From positions 1-20,905 of the forward strand of contig CAYTOJ010000021.1 in the NCBI GenBank assembly GCA_964439415.1: a stretch of 20,905 nt of DNA, given 5' to 3'. A program made the position numbers and the translations under genes. Source of the DNA: CAYTOJ01 sp964439415 (GTDB lineage Bacteria > Pseudomonadota > Alphaproteobacteria > Rickettsiales > CAZAGG01). This document shows, in pieces, positions 14,209 to 20,905 of the stretch. A model generated the notes under the pieces. That model did not search any database. It saw only the letters and a list, made by a program, of their open reading frames with translations, and was not told the DNA's origin. Every line of letters begins with the position of its first letter. Within the stretch, counting starts at the first letter, position 1.

Positions 14209-15018
14209 ATGACTAGACCTGCTGATTTACCCGAATACGAAAACCCGCCGATTAATGAAGTCGTGCTTGGGGTGCAATTTGCGCCGCCTCATGGGTATCA
14301 GCAAATATACGTTGGTGAGGTATGGAAGCTATATAAGGATAAGTTCCCTACCGTAGAGGAAAGGGATGCCCTTCCTCCAACTTTAGAATCTTTTGGCGCG
14401 CCGCAGATTGGCCATATAAAATTTGGCCTCATGTCTGGTCCTAGCCATGACCGCTTCTGGTTTTTATCTAAAAACAAATCTGAACTAATTCAGTTTCAGA
14501 ATGATCGCTTCTTGCATAACTGGCGCAAAATTGGTGATGGCTCCAATGATTATGTAAGATTTGACTCTATGATAAAAGAGTACGAGTCAGAGCTGAAAAG
14601 CTTACAAAAGTATTTGGCAGGTTTTGGCGTTGAGTCACTTAATATCAATCAGTGTGAGCTAACTTATATTAGCCATATCCCATTAGAAGAAGGTGGTAAG
14701 CAGGGAAGTAAATTTGATGACTGGCTCAATATCATCAATTTAAGCACGTTTGCATCTGATGACTCCTCGCTGGCTCTCAGAAAAGTCATTAGAAACCAAG
14801 ATGGTCATCCATTCGCAGCATTGTCTTGTGAGGCAGTCACTGCGCTTGGCAAAAAAGATAAACGCATGATTGCTTTAAATATCACTTTTAGAGGATTACC
14901 AGCGAATCCCTCTATTGATGGTGCGTTATCCTTTTTAAAAAATGGGCGTATTGAGATAGTGAATTGTTTTGATCAAATCTCGACAGGATTTGCTCATAAA
15001 ATATGGAAAAGAACATGA
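14209..15018 (+). CDS. TIGR04255 family protein
   Basis: A 269-residue protein that opens with LPEYENPPINEVVLGVQF, the hallmark of the sporadically distributed TIGR04255 family, whose function is unknown. The typical continuation is present: QIGHIKFGL..., DRFWFLSKNKSELIQFQNDRFLHNWRK near 84-110, then YESELKSLQKYL, INQCELTYISHIP and the ITFRGLPANPSI region. It is soluble, with no signal peptide. There is no Shine-Dalgarno before the ATG, and a TAATAT box lies very close, so the message may be leaderless. It is the first of three overlapping genes next to an integrase relic at tRNA-Ala. Mobility is strongly suggested; a defence role is a guess. Confidence 0.85.
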   Translation: MTRPADLPEYENPPINEVVLGVQFAPPHGYQQIYVGEVWKLYKDKFPTVEERDALPPTLESFGAPQIGHIKFGLMSGPSHDRFWFLSKNKSELIQFQNDRFLHNWRKIGDGSNDYVRFDSMIKEYESELKSLQKYLAGFGVESLNINQCELTYISHIPLEEGGKQGSKFDDWLNIINLSTFASDDSSLALRKVIRNQDGHPFAALSCEAVTALGKKDKRMIALNITFRGLPANPSIDGALSFLKNGRIEIVNCFDQISTGFAHKIWKRT

Positions 15019-15485
15019 CTACTAGCACATCTGCATTTACTAATAATAAAATTCCTCAGTTAGGTTTTCAGCGAAACGTCGCTACGATGTTTGAGCCAGA
15101 ATATGATTGGGGTAAGGCAGTAACTGAAAAATTGGATGAGTTAATTAAACTCGAACATGGTTGGGACGGCTATAATGCAACTCCCGTAAGCTTTGCTAAC
15201 GCTAGCTTTGCTCAAGCTTTACTGAATGAAATTTGTAAAACAGATACTCCCCCACCTCCTCAAATCGTTCCAGGTGTAGATGGCGACTTACAAATTGAGT
15301 GGCACATCCAAGGTGTCGACATAGAGCTTCATATAGTTCAGCCTTATAATGTCAGGTTTTGGACAAATGATGAGCAGCTTTGCCCTAACGGAAATGAGGT
15401 GCATCTTACCACTATTTATAATATGGTGCTGCCTGTTATTCGAAAGCTTACGGAGCTATCTCATGATCAAAGCGCCGCCGCGTGA
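15015..15485 (+). CDS. Hypothetical protein, second gene of the TIGR04255 operon
   Basis: A 156-residue soluble protein of unknown function. A conserved-looking core reads LIKLEHGWDGYNATPVSFANASFAQALL, followed by PQIVPGVDGDLQIEWHIQGVDIELHI, which suggests an alpha/beta fold with an amphipathic sheet. I chose the ATG at 15015, which overlaps the upstream TGA as ATGA and so implies translational coupling; an ATG at 15003 in the same frame adds four residues. No catalytic motif is obvious. I associate the GWDGY..PVS pattern with small proteins encoded beside TIGR04255 genes, but cannot verify that here. Confidence 0.75.
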   Translation: MTTSTSAFTNNKIPQLGFQRNVATMFEPEYDWGKAVTEKLDELIKLEHGWDGYNATPVSFANASFAQALLNEICKTDTPPPPQIVPGVDGDLQIEWHIQGVDIELHIVQPYNVRFWTNDEQLCPNGNEVHLTTIYNMVLPVIRKLTELSHDQSAAA

Positions 15486-15918
15486 TGAGAATGGCAGCGT
15501 AATGCCTCATGACCACGAAGAGATTCTAAACAATCACGAAGTTATTCGCCGTGTATCAGAAAAACAGCTTGTCATCGATTCGGATGGAAGGAAAATCAAT
15601 TCATCCATTGTTTTCAAGGCTTCCGAGACAGGAAATTGCGGCATGTCTGTGGATCTTAAATATCTAATAGAATCCGCTGGAATTGACTCAAAAGTATATG
15701 TGACGACGCCTAGATGGATCGGTTCTATTTTACTCAAGGTTTCTGATCTCAGGCGATTAGGCTTTTTGGTGGGATACGATCCACTTGAAACACCTGAACT
15801 CAATCCTTATCATGGTGAAGTGTGGGGAACTTTTTCCAAGGGAGAAAATGGAACTCGAAAAAAGCTGCAAGACTTAGCGGTTTGGTTTGTTGAAATAGAT
15901 AATGTTACTATTCGCTGA
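15463..15918 (+). CDS. Hypothetical protein, third gene of the TIGR04255 operon
   Basis: A 151-residue protein starting inside gene two (23-bp overlap). The frame is open from further upstream, but the ATG at 15463 has GGAG seven bases before it and begins a soluble, charged N-terminus (MIKAPPRDENG), whereas the upstream extension is hydrophobic noise from the other frame. Distinct segments are IRRVSEKQLVIDSDGRKINSSIVFKAS, GMSVDLKYLIESAGID and DPLETPELNPYHGEVWG. No known domain or catalytic motif is recognised. The tight overlap implies it functions with the two preceding genes. Confidence 0.75.
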   Translation: MIKAPPRDENGSVMPHDHEEILNNHEVIRRVSEKQLVIDSDGRKINSSIVFKASETGNCGMSVDLKYLIESAGIDSKVYVTTPRWIGSILLKVSDLRRLGFLVGYDPLETPELNPYHGEVWGTFSKGENGTRKKLQDLAVWFVEIDNVTIR

Positions 15919-15972
15919 TCATGCAGTATCTGTCATCCGCTGCTTTGCCCATGCACCTTGCAAAAGTGAGTA

Positions 15973-16233
15973 ATGGGTGGTACACTGGCATTATCCAATA
16001 TGGTAGAAAAGATGGCTACGGATAATCCCAGGATTCAGGTAATGCTTGATGCAGAGACGAATGGCCTGCTCGCTAATCTTGCAGCGCAGCAGGAGCGTTC
16101 TATTTCTGCTACAGCCGCAGAACTGATTCGCGAGGCACTGGAACTGCATGAAGATATCATGCTTTCCAGGCACGCCGATAAACGGCTTGCTGTAACGAAA
16201 AAGTGGATCAGTCATGGTGATGCATGGAAATAA
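15973..16233 (+). CDS. Antitoxin of a RelE/ParE-type pair
   Basis: Up to 86 residues. The core MATDNPRIQVMLDAETNGLLANLAAQQERSISATAAELIREALE resembles ribbon-helix-helix antitoxins: a short strand (RIQVMLD), then two helices with an SISATAAELIREAL pattern. The C-terminal tail (LSRHADKRLAVTKKWISHGDAWK) would contact the toxin. The start is uncertain: ATGs at 15973, 16000 and 16012 are in frame, and the last gives the commonest family-like N-terminus. It lies three bases before the toxin gene, so the two are cotranscribed. Confidence 0.85.
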   Translation: MGGTLALSNMVEKMATDNPRIQVMLDAETNGLLANLAAQQERSISATAAELIREALELHEDIMLSRHADKRLAVTKKWISHGDAWK

Positions 16234-16236
16234 TCC

Positions 16237-16500
16237 ATGTGGCATATCAGATATGCAGATTCAGTTATCAGTGATGACATTCCACGGCTAAGCAGTTCTA
16301 TAAGATCGCGCATTAAAAGTGCGATTGAAAGCAAGTTGATGGCTGATCCGGTTCGTTTTTGCAAGACTCTGCGGTATAGCTTAAATCACCTTCGCAGCCT
16401 GAGGGTTGGTGACTACCGTGTGCTCTATCATCTGGATCATGCAGCAGAAACAGTTTCAATCGTCTCAATTGCGCACCGGAGAGATGTATATGAGAGTTAG
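16237..16500 (+). CDS. RelE/ParE family toxin
   Basis: An 87-residue toxin of the RelE/ParE superfamily. WHIRYADSVISDDIPRLSSSIRSRIKSAIESKLMADPVRF is the usual N-terminal strand and two helices. LNHLRSLRVGDYRVLYHLDHAAETVSIVSIAHRRDVYES holds the LR.GDYRV.Y core and the IAHRRDVY C-terminus expected of RelE-like mRNA interferases (Arg and Tyr candidates for catalysis). It is intact, unlike the two decayed loci upstream. The start follows the antitoxin stop by three bases. Release of the toxin would block translation if it acts like RelE; gyrase inhibition (ParE-like) cannot be excluded. Confidence 0.92.
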   Translation: MWHIRYADSVISDDIPRLSSSIRSRIKSAIESKLMADPVRFCKTLRYSLNHLRSLRVGDYRVLYHLDHAAETVSIVSIAHRRDVYES

Positions 16501-16506
16501 TCAGGC

Positions 16507-16773
16507 GCAGTATTGCATACTCAGGGCTGTTAAATGCTAGAAATATAAATTTGTAATTCCTCAGGTCTGCTGGTCTGGATTTACATTGCTTGTCTCCCCC
16601 ACCGCAGGCGGGGGGGGATTAAGGGGGGGGAATGTGTTGGTACTAAAGTAAGAAGAAAGATGCCCCCCCCTAGCCCCCCCCGCAGGCGGTGGGGGAAGCC
16701 GACAGTTCGTGCCAACACTAGGGAGTTACGGAGGTTAATACTCCAGCATTTAACAGCCCTGATTGCATACTGC
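16507..16773. repeat. Large imperfect inverted repeat with G/C homopolymer core
   Basis: Two arms face each other. TCAGGGCTGTTAAATGCT (16521-16538) is perfectly complemented at 16745-16762, and GCAGTATTGC at 16507 matches GCATACTGC ending at 16773 with one gap. Nearer the centre, CTCCCCCACCGCAGGCGGGGGGGG (16594-16617) faces CCCCCCCCGCAGGCGGTGGGGGAAG. G8 and C8 runs sit on each side of a ~35-bp spacer. CGGCTTCCCCCACCGC is shared with 1252-1267. It starts six bases after the toxin stop. It is probably two inverted copies of a non-autonomous repeat, and no transposase is seen. Confidence 0.85.
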
Positions 16774-16876
16774 ATATCAGTGACAATTTCATTCAAGCAT
16801 TGTACTAATCCAAAAATTATATATCTTGCCCGGCGCATGTGGACTAGTTAAGCCAGTAATTGGCTTTAGCGAAAAT

Positions 16877-16952
16877 GGTCTCGTAGCTCAGTGGATAGAG
16901 CGTCTGCCTCCGGAGCAGAAGGCCGTGGGTTCGAATCCCGCCGAGACCGCCA
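16877..16952 (+). tRNA. tRNA-Arg (anticodon CCG)
   Basis: A 76-nt tRNA with a perfect acceptor stem, GGTCTCG/CGAGACC, discriminator G and encoded CCA. The D-arm is AGCTCAGTGGATAGAGC. The anticodon stem TCTGC/GCAGA with loop CTCCGGA gives anticodon CCG. The T-arm is GTGGGTTCGAATCCCGC. It is convergent with the antiporter gene, whose stop lies 24 bases downstream. Confidence 0.97.
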
Positions 16953-16975
16953 TTTAAAATCCACCCCAACAACAA

Positions 16976-18154
16976 CTACCCCTTAATACGTTTATCGTAA
17001 AAGCGGAAGAAGAACGGATTGGCTACAATTGAAAGCATGGCTCCGGCGAGAATGAGATTATATATATCCTGCGAAATCAGGCCTCTGGCAAGGGCGACAC
17101 CGCCAAGAATAAATGAAAATTCGCCAATCTGCGCCAGCCCTATAGCTACCGGATAACTGACATTGCCCGGCTGTTTGAATACCCTGGTAATTGCCAATGC
17201 GGCTATGCTTTTTGCCAGTACGATAGTGGCGAATGTAAGCAGCACCGCCAGCGGCTGATCAAGCAGCGTGTGCGGGTCAAACAGCATACCCACCGAAACA
17301 AAAAACAGCACTGAAAAGGAATCCCGCATCTGGACTGAGCTTTCGGCTGATTTATGCCCAATCTCAGTTTCATTAAGCATAACGCCAGCGAAAAACGCCC
17401 CCAATGCCAGCGATGCATCAAAAACCGCATAGGCAATCATGGCAAAGCCCAGAGCTATCGCCAGCGTTCCCAGAGTATTAAGTTCGGCGGAATGCATTTT
17501 AGCGATTCTCACCAACAGCCAGGGCAGAAACCTTCTTCCAACCAGAATCATGAAAGCTACAAAGCCAGCTATTTTAAATATAACGCCCAAAATGGTGATG
17601 ATAATAAACGTGGGGGAAGCAACCCCGTTGCCCGTGGCAATATCGGCAAACACCGGCAGCATCACCAGCGCAAACACCATTGCTATATCCTCCACGATAA
17701 GCCAACTGATGGCGATTTTGCCGCCTTTGCTTTCCAGCAGGCTTCGCTGCTCCAAAGAGCGGATTAAAACAATGGTGCTGGCAACAGAGAGTGAAAAACC
17801 GAAAATGAATGATTCCAGAGTGCCATAGCCAAGCAAAGTGCCCACAAGCCAACCGATTAAAGTGGCGCTTGTCATTTGCACTATCGCCCCAGGCACGGCT
17901 ATTTTTTTACTATCAAACAAATCGCGGAAGGAGAAATGCAGGCCGACATTAAACATCAGTAAAATTATGCCGATTTCAGCCAGTTGCCTGGCCAGGAATG
18001 TGTCAGCGACAAAACCTGGCGTATTGGGGCCAATAACCACCCCGGCTATCAGATATCCGAAAATAGCTGGCAGTTTCAGTTGCTTTGCAATCATTCCGAA
18101 AATGAATGCCGCTACAATGCCAGCTATTATAGTGTAGATCAGCGAATGCTCCAT
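16976..18154 (-). CDS. CPA2 family cation:proton antiporter, membrane domain only
   Basis: A 392-residue polytopic inner-membrane protein of the KefB/KefC-like CPA2 family, exchanging K+ or Na+ for protons. LPAIFGYLIAGVVIGPNTPG (~30-48), EIGIILLMFNVGLHFS, SVASTIVLIRSLEQ, WLIVEDIAMV (the ED of the ion-binding helix), and AIGLAQIGEFSFILGG near the end are family landmarks. It has about 12 hydrophobic segments. It ends at DKRIKG, so the cytosolic TrkA-N/RCK regulatory domain found in KefC or YbaL is absent and the protein may be constitutively gated or regulated by another subunit. The frame opens at GTG 18157; ATG 18154 is the more likely start. It begins 20 bases after the NlpC/P60 stop, in the same operon. 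Confidence 0.9.
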   Translation of the reverse strand: MEHSLIYTIIAGIVAAFIFGMIAKQLKLPAIFGYLIAGVVIGPNTPGFVADTFLARQLAEIGIILLMFNVGLHFSFRDLFDSKKIAVPGAIVQMTSATLIGWLVGTLLGYGTLESFIFGFSLSVASTIVLIRSLEQRSLLESKGGKIAISWLIVEDIAMVFALVMLPVFADIATGNGVASPTFIIITILGVIFKIAGFVAFMILVGRRFLPWLLVRIAKMHSAELNTLGTLAIALGFAMIAYAVFDASLALGAFFAGVMLNETEIGHKSAESSVQMRDSFSVLFFVSVGMLFDPHTLLDQPLAVLLTFATIVLAKSIAALAITRVFKQPGNVSYPVAIGLAQIGEFSFILGGVALARGLISQDIYNLILAGAMLSIVANPFFFRFYDKRIKG

Positions 18155-18174
18155 CACGCCAATCTAATAGAAAA

Positions 18175-18726
18175 TCATAATTTTACAATAATTGGGTCAG
18201 GCATATCAACCATGTAATGTTTATCTTCAATATTCAACCTATACACCCCCTGCAAACGCTCCGTCCAGGGTGGGGCGAGGGAGTTGATGACAACTTTTTT
18301 CGCTTCAAGATAGGCGTGGATAATGGTAGGGGACTCCCCTTCCCTGCCCGCTATGGCGAGGTGCTGCGGGTTGCCATCCAGTTTAAACAACAGGATATCG
18401 CCGCAGTTTATTTGCTCCAGAACATTCACAGGCATGGCTATAGCGGATGCATCCTGCCAGAAAGAAACCTGGTGCAGATGTTCAGCCAGACTACCCTTAA
18501 GTTTCAAGCCATCTGGAATCATGCTGTATTCCAGGTTATCATAATTTATGAGCGAATTACCATTACGGCTTTTCAGCCCAAGCTCCAGGGCGACCCCCAT
18601 CAGAAGCCCCAGGCAATCCACCCCGCCCTTGTCAAACTGCCCTGCCGTGCCTTTCTTTAAGCGCCCCTGATGGACAAAACGAGTGCCCAGCCAGGTTTTC
18701 GCCTGACTGTATATAGCAGCACTCAT
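18175..18726 (-). CDS. NlpC/P60 peptidase, GTA gp14-like
   Basis: A 183-residue cysteine peptidase of the phage/GTA NlpC-P60 type, expected to cut peptidoglycan peptide bonds during particle entry or release. Cys38 in GGVDCLGL is the nucleophile, His122 in NPQHLAI the general base, and His137 in IIHAYL the third polar residue. WLGTRFVHQGR near 12-22 is the usual N-terminus of this subgroup, and there is no signal peptide. In RcGTA this gene directly precedes the TIM-barrel tail protein; here that gene is 6.5 kb downstream on the same strand. It begins 20 bp after the DUF2335 stop and is followed by the antiporter. Confidence 0.9.
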   Translation of the reverse strand: MSAAIYSQAKTWLGTRFVHQGRLKKGTAGQFDKGGVDCLGLLMGVALELGLKSRNGNSLINYDNLEYSMIPDGLKLKGSLAEHLHQVSFWQDASAIAMPVNVLEQINCGDILLFKLDGNPQHLAIAGREGESPTIIHAYLEAKKVVINSLAPPWTERLQGVYRLNIEDKHYMVDMPDPIIVKL

Positions 18727-18746
18727 ATTAGACTTCTGGTTTCCGG

Positions 18747-19208
18747 CTATTCTTCTTCTTCCTGGAAACGGCGGTTTTTATAGTCCTTCTTCGATGAAGT
18801 CTTACGGAAGTTTATCACTACCGCCACACTCATGTAAGAAAAACCCAGCGCGGCGATAATCACCGCATAAAGCTGCTGGCCGTTATGCACCAGATCAATA
18901 AACGCCCGCACCAGTATGTAACATATCGCCACCATACTGATAGCGCCTACATAAGTTGCATAACCCACATATTTCTGCTGGTTAAGCTCAAATTGCTGGC
19001 GGTGTTTCTGCTCCAGCTCAATCATTTTCAGGATGCGTTCCGCCGAGCCTTCTACAACATAGTTGTAGTTCTCCAGCACTTCCGGGTCTGGAAGAAAGGA
19101 ACGCGCCTTTTCCTTCCGTTCACCGCGCTGGCGCTGATAGCTGGTTTGCTCACTTTTTTCCGCCCTTCTGGTTTCCTGATACTCTTCCCTCGGACTGCCT
19201 TTTCTCAT
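18747..19208 (-). CDS. DUF2335 family membrane protein
   Basis: A 153-residue protein. The soluble N-terminus is highly charged (residues 1-35), followed by LPDPEVLENYNYVVEGSAERILKMIELEQKHRQQFE (39-74), which is the DUF2335 signature. Two hydrophobic segments follow (about 83-106 and 113-133), with a charged C-terminal tail. It is probably an inner-membrane protein with both ends in the cytoplasm; the function is unknown. Proteins of this family are common beside phage and GTA-like genes and in accessory regions. GGGAG five bases before the ATG supports the start despite a 59-bp overlap with the upstream gene. Confidence 0.85.
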   Translation of the reverse strand: MRKGSPREEYQETRRAEKSEQTSYQRQRGERKEKARSFLPDPEVLENYNYVVEGSAERILKMIELEQKHRQQFELNQQKYVGYATYVGAISMVAICYILVRAFIDLVHNGQQLYAVIIAALGFSYMSVAVVINFRKTSSKKDYKNRRFQEEEE

Positions 19209-19401
19209 TTTCTCTCCCGATCACTCTGTTTATGTCCCTGCCGATCACCACCCAGTCGCCCTTAAGTGCGGTATACATATCTTTACCGCCATAACTTGCG
19301 CGCTGCCAGAACGGCCTTAGAGCCATCACTGCTCCGCTCAGGAATGGTTTCAGCAGATTCCTCTTCCTGAACCCCATTTCTTCGTAATTTGGCTTACTCA
19401 T
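19150..19401 (-). CDS. Small hypothetical protein upstream of the DUF2335 gene
   Basis: An 83-residue basic protein (MSKPNYEEMGFRKRNLLKPFLSGAV...MYTALKGDWVVIGRDINRVIGRENEKRQSEGR) with no recognised family. One moderately hydrophobic stretch (residues 16-32) may touch the membrane; the C-terminus is basic. It overlaps the DUF2335 gene by 59 bp in another frame, and the two are probably cotranslated. The MYTALKGDWVVIGRDI block looks selected. A weak ribosome-binding site makes the start less certain. Confidence 0.6.
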   Translation of the reverse strand: MSKPNYEEMGFRKRNLLKPFLSGAVMALRPFWQRASYGGKDMYTALKGDWVVIGRDINRVIGRENEKRQSEGRVSGNQKGGKK

Positions 19402-19536
19402 TGCAAATGGCTCTATTGATAGCTTAAGAGCAACAAGGTTAAGTTAGAATTCTTAATATTCAACTGATAAATTGTGCAATTTTAAGCTGTACCCTGATTA
19501 AGAATATTTCAATATGTTCTGCTTATAAATCGCAGA
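19402..19536. promoter_or_regulatory. Divergent AT-rich promoter region
   Basis: 135 bp between the minus-strand operon and the plus-strand glycosyltransferase. It is AT-rich with several TTAAGA/TAAGAAT-like boxes on both strands; no single promoter is convincing. The two operons must start here. Confidence 0.4.
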
Positions 19537-20905
19537 ATGCAGAGCTTTAGAATCATATCATCCACCAGGTTTCTCCAGGCGATTTTTTACATTATTCTGG
19601 CGCACCGGTTTGTTTTTCCATTCATGCGCAACCCCATGCGCAGCATAGAGAACGACTGGGGCAGACACTGGGATAACGGCGTTAATCTGCTGAATCCCAC
19701 CATGTGGGGCAGCATTGACCCTAAATTATTCCAGGTGTGGATTTATCTGATGCACAATATCACCGGCGATAATTGGAACGGAGTAGCCTGGATAACCGGG
19801 CTTTTATGCGCCTCCATGCCGTGGCTTTGGTATTTATGCTGCCGTGAGATTTTCAACCGCCGTACTGCCCTGATTGCCGGAATCATCATTGGCATTATGC
19901 CTTCCATGCTGCTTACCTACAGCCTGTTCATGAATGAATCACTCACCCTGAACATGCTGGCCTTAAGCCTGTGGCTGACACTTCGCGCAGCGCGTAAACG
20001 CACCTTTTGCTCTTTCATATTAGCGTGTCTGGCCATAGCCCCCAGCTTACTGGCAAGATTATCCATACTGCCAATTCTGGCTGGCGCATATGCCTGGATA
20101 TTCCTGCTGCAAAAACGCAAAATTGATGCCTTGATTATCTCAGCACTTATTGCCGGAATCTGGCTTGTGCCATCAGGAATATTAAACTCAAGGCAGTTAA
20201 ACTTTTTCTCACCGATACAATTCTCTGACCCAACCAAGATTTACCGCTTTGGCGGAACAACAACTTATTCTGTACATACCAATATTGGTAATTGGCAATT
20301 TACCTGCCCGTCATTTTCCATAAACCCATTAGACCCTATTGGTCATTACCAGTCCGCAAGGCGGAAGGAGAATTTTACTTACCAGATTGACTTAAACCAG
20401 GGGCGAATATCCTGGAAAAATAAAATACAAGAGGTAAAGCAAAATTACACCCGCCAGCAGTGGCTGGAGGATTTACGGGATAATGTAGTCTTTTTCTCCC
20501 TTGGTCATTCCTGGCCGTTTGCTTCCCCCAATTCAGATTATGCATTGGAACGTCTGAATTATCATATACGCTGGATCTGGCCGCCGATGATGCTGATAAT
20601 ACTCTGTTACGCGCCTATCCTCAAAATTCCATCCAGGCAGGGCTTGCTGCTGCTCTGGACTATTGGCACGATGTTTCTTTTCTTCATTCAGCAGTCCGCT
20701 ATTATGGAAGGCCGTTACCGTATGCCGCTGGAGCCGTTATTTCTAATCTCAATTATTATTATATGGCAGGCTCGGCATTCGCCACCAGCTGATAATCCCG
20801 GACTAGTCAGGATAATATGGAACGTTTACTTGAAGCCACTTAGATTCAGGAAAAATGGGGGCATTATAGAATCCATCTACCGCAAACCAGAAAGCGGAAA
20901 TGGTG
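19537..20905 (+). CDS. GT-C-type membrane glycosyltransferase (partial, cut by window)
   Basis: The reading frame from ATG 19537 runs without a stop to the window end, at least 456 residues, so the 3' end is missing. The N-terminal loop after the first hydrophobic segment contains ENDWGRHWDNGVNLLNPTMWG, an acidic segment placed like the catalytic Asp loop of GT-C (GT39/ArnT-like) enzymes. Many transmembrane helices follow, then a periplasmic-like stretch around residues 225-330. Next come further helices with AIMEGRYRMPLEPLFLISII, the RYR.P..P ending of dolichyl-phosphate-mannose transferase-like proteins. It probably transfers a lipid-linked sugar to a surface acceptor. Substrate unknown. 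The ATG has no strong Shine-Dalgarno. Confidence 0.8.
   Translation, partial: MQSFRIISSTRFLQAIFYIILAHRFVFPFMRNPMRSIENDWGRHWDNGVNLLNPTMWGSIDPKLFQVWIYLMHNITGDNWNGVAWITGLLCASMPWLWYLCCREIFNRRTALIAGIIIGIMPSMLLTYSLFMNESLTLNMLALSLWLTLRAARKRTFCSFILACLAIAPSLLARLSILPILAGAYAWIFLLQKRKIDALIISALIAGIWLVPSGILNSRQLNFFSPIQFSDPTKIYRFGGTTTYSVHTNIGNWQFTCPSFSINPLDPIGHYQSARRKENFTYQIDLNQGRISWKNKIQEVKQNYTRQQWLEDLRDNVVFFSLGHSWPFASPNSDYALERLNYHIRWIWPPMMLIILCYAPILKIPSRQGLLLLWTIGTMFLFFIQQSAIMEGRYRMPLEPLFLISIIIIWQARHSPPADNPGLVRIIWNVYLKPLRFRKNGGIIESIYRKPESGNG

Noticed and set aside
19917..20237. Minus-strand 106-residue ORF
   Set aside because: It lies wholly inside the open glycosyltransferase frame (19537 to window end), which shows strong membrane-protein character.

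Overview
The window looks like a chromosomal stretch of a deep-branching alphaproteobacterium of moderate GC. Three genes of the alphaproteobacterial gene transfer agent (GTA) tail module are present: an NlpC/P60 cell-wall peptidase, a 1226-residue TIM-barrel/host-specificity protein and a DUF2793 protein. DUF2335, a biotin pair and a UDP-glucuronate epimerase-like gene also fit that group. I cannot place the organism more precisely. A Rickettsiales-like or other early-branching lineage is possible, because GTA genes there tend to be dispersed.

Layout. (1) 1-1154: a sugar-nucleotide epimerase and tRNA-Leu(GAG). (2) 1155-2740: two repeats, a secreted hypothetical protein and a basic coiled-coil hypothetical protein, both on the minus strand, with a clear terminator between them. 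(3) 2742-5065: divergent bioF and bioB, separated by a GC-rich inverted repeat and a 53-bp palindromic element. (4) 5072-6253: DUF2793 and endonuclease V, minus strand. (5) 6435-7955: an orphan Phd-type antitoxin, an M48-like metalloprotease, and a ParD antitoxin followed by what looks like the tail of a deleted ParE toxin. (6) 8031-11711: the giant GTA tail protein. (7) 11760-13742: a low-GC accessory block with an XRE regulator, a small putative nuclease-like toxin, a strongly structured non-coding stretch, another copy of the 53-bp element abutting a small ORF, and a lipoprotein. (8) 13826-14110: tRNA-Ala(GGC) followed by a broken tyrosine-integrase start, the signature of an island integrated at a tRNA. 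(9) 14209-16500: a tightly overlapping three-gene operon (TIGR04255-like plus two uncharacterised genes) and a RelBE/ParE-type toxin-antitoxin pair. (10) 16507-16773: a large inverted repeat, then tRNA-Arg(CCG). (11) 16976-19401: a minus-strand run of a small hypothetical protein, a DUF2335 membrane protein, the NlpC/P60 peptidase and a CPA2 antiporter membrane domain. (12) 19537-end: a GT-C-type membrane glycosyltransferase, cut by the window edge.

How it fits together. The GTA peptidase, tail protein and DUF2793 genes lie on one strand and in what I recall as the canonical GTA order, but they are pulled apart by accessory DNA carrying at least four toxin-antitoxin-like loci, two of which appear to have lost their toxin. 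The most promising undescribed items are the three-gene operon beside the integrase scar (possible defence cassette), the XRE plus nuclease-like pair, and a 53-bp palindromic repeat. That repeat occurs three times; two copies abut the 5' ends of genes and could supply the ribosome-binding site, and one sits directly after a tRNA where it looks like a terminator.
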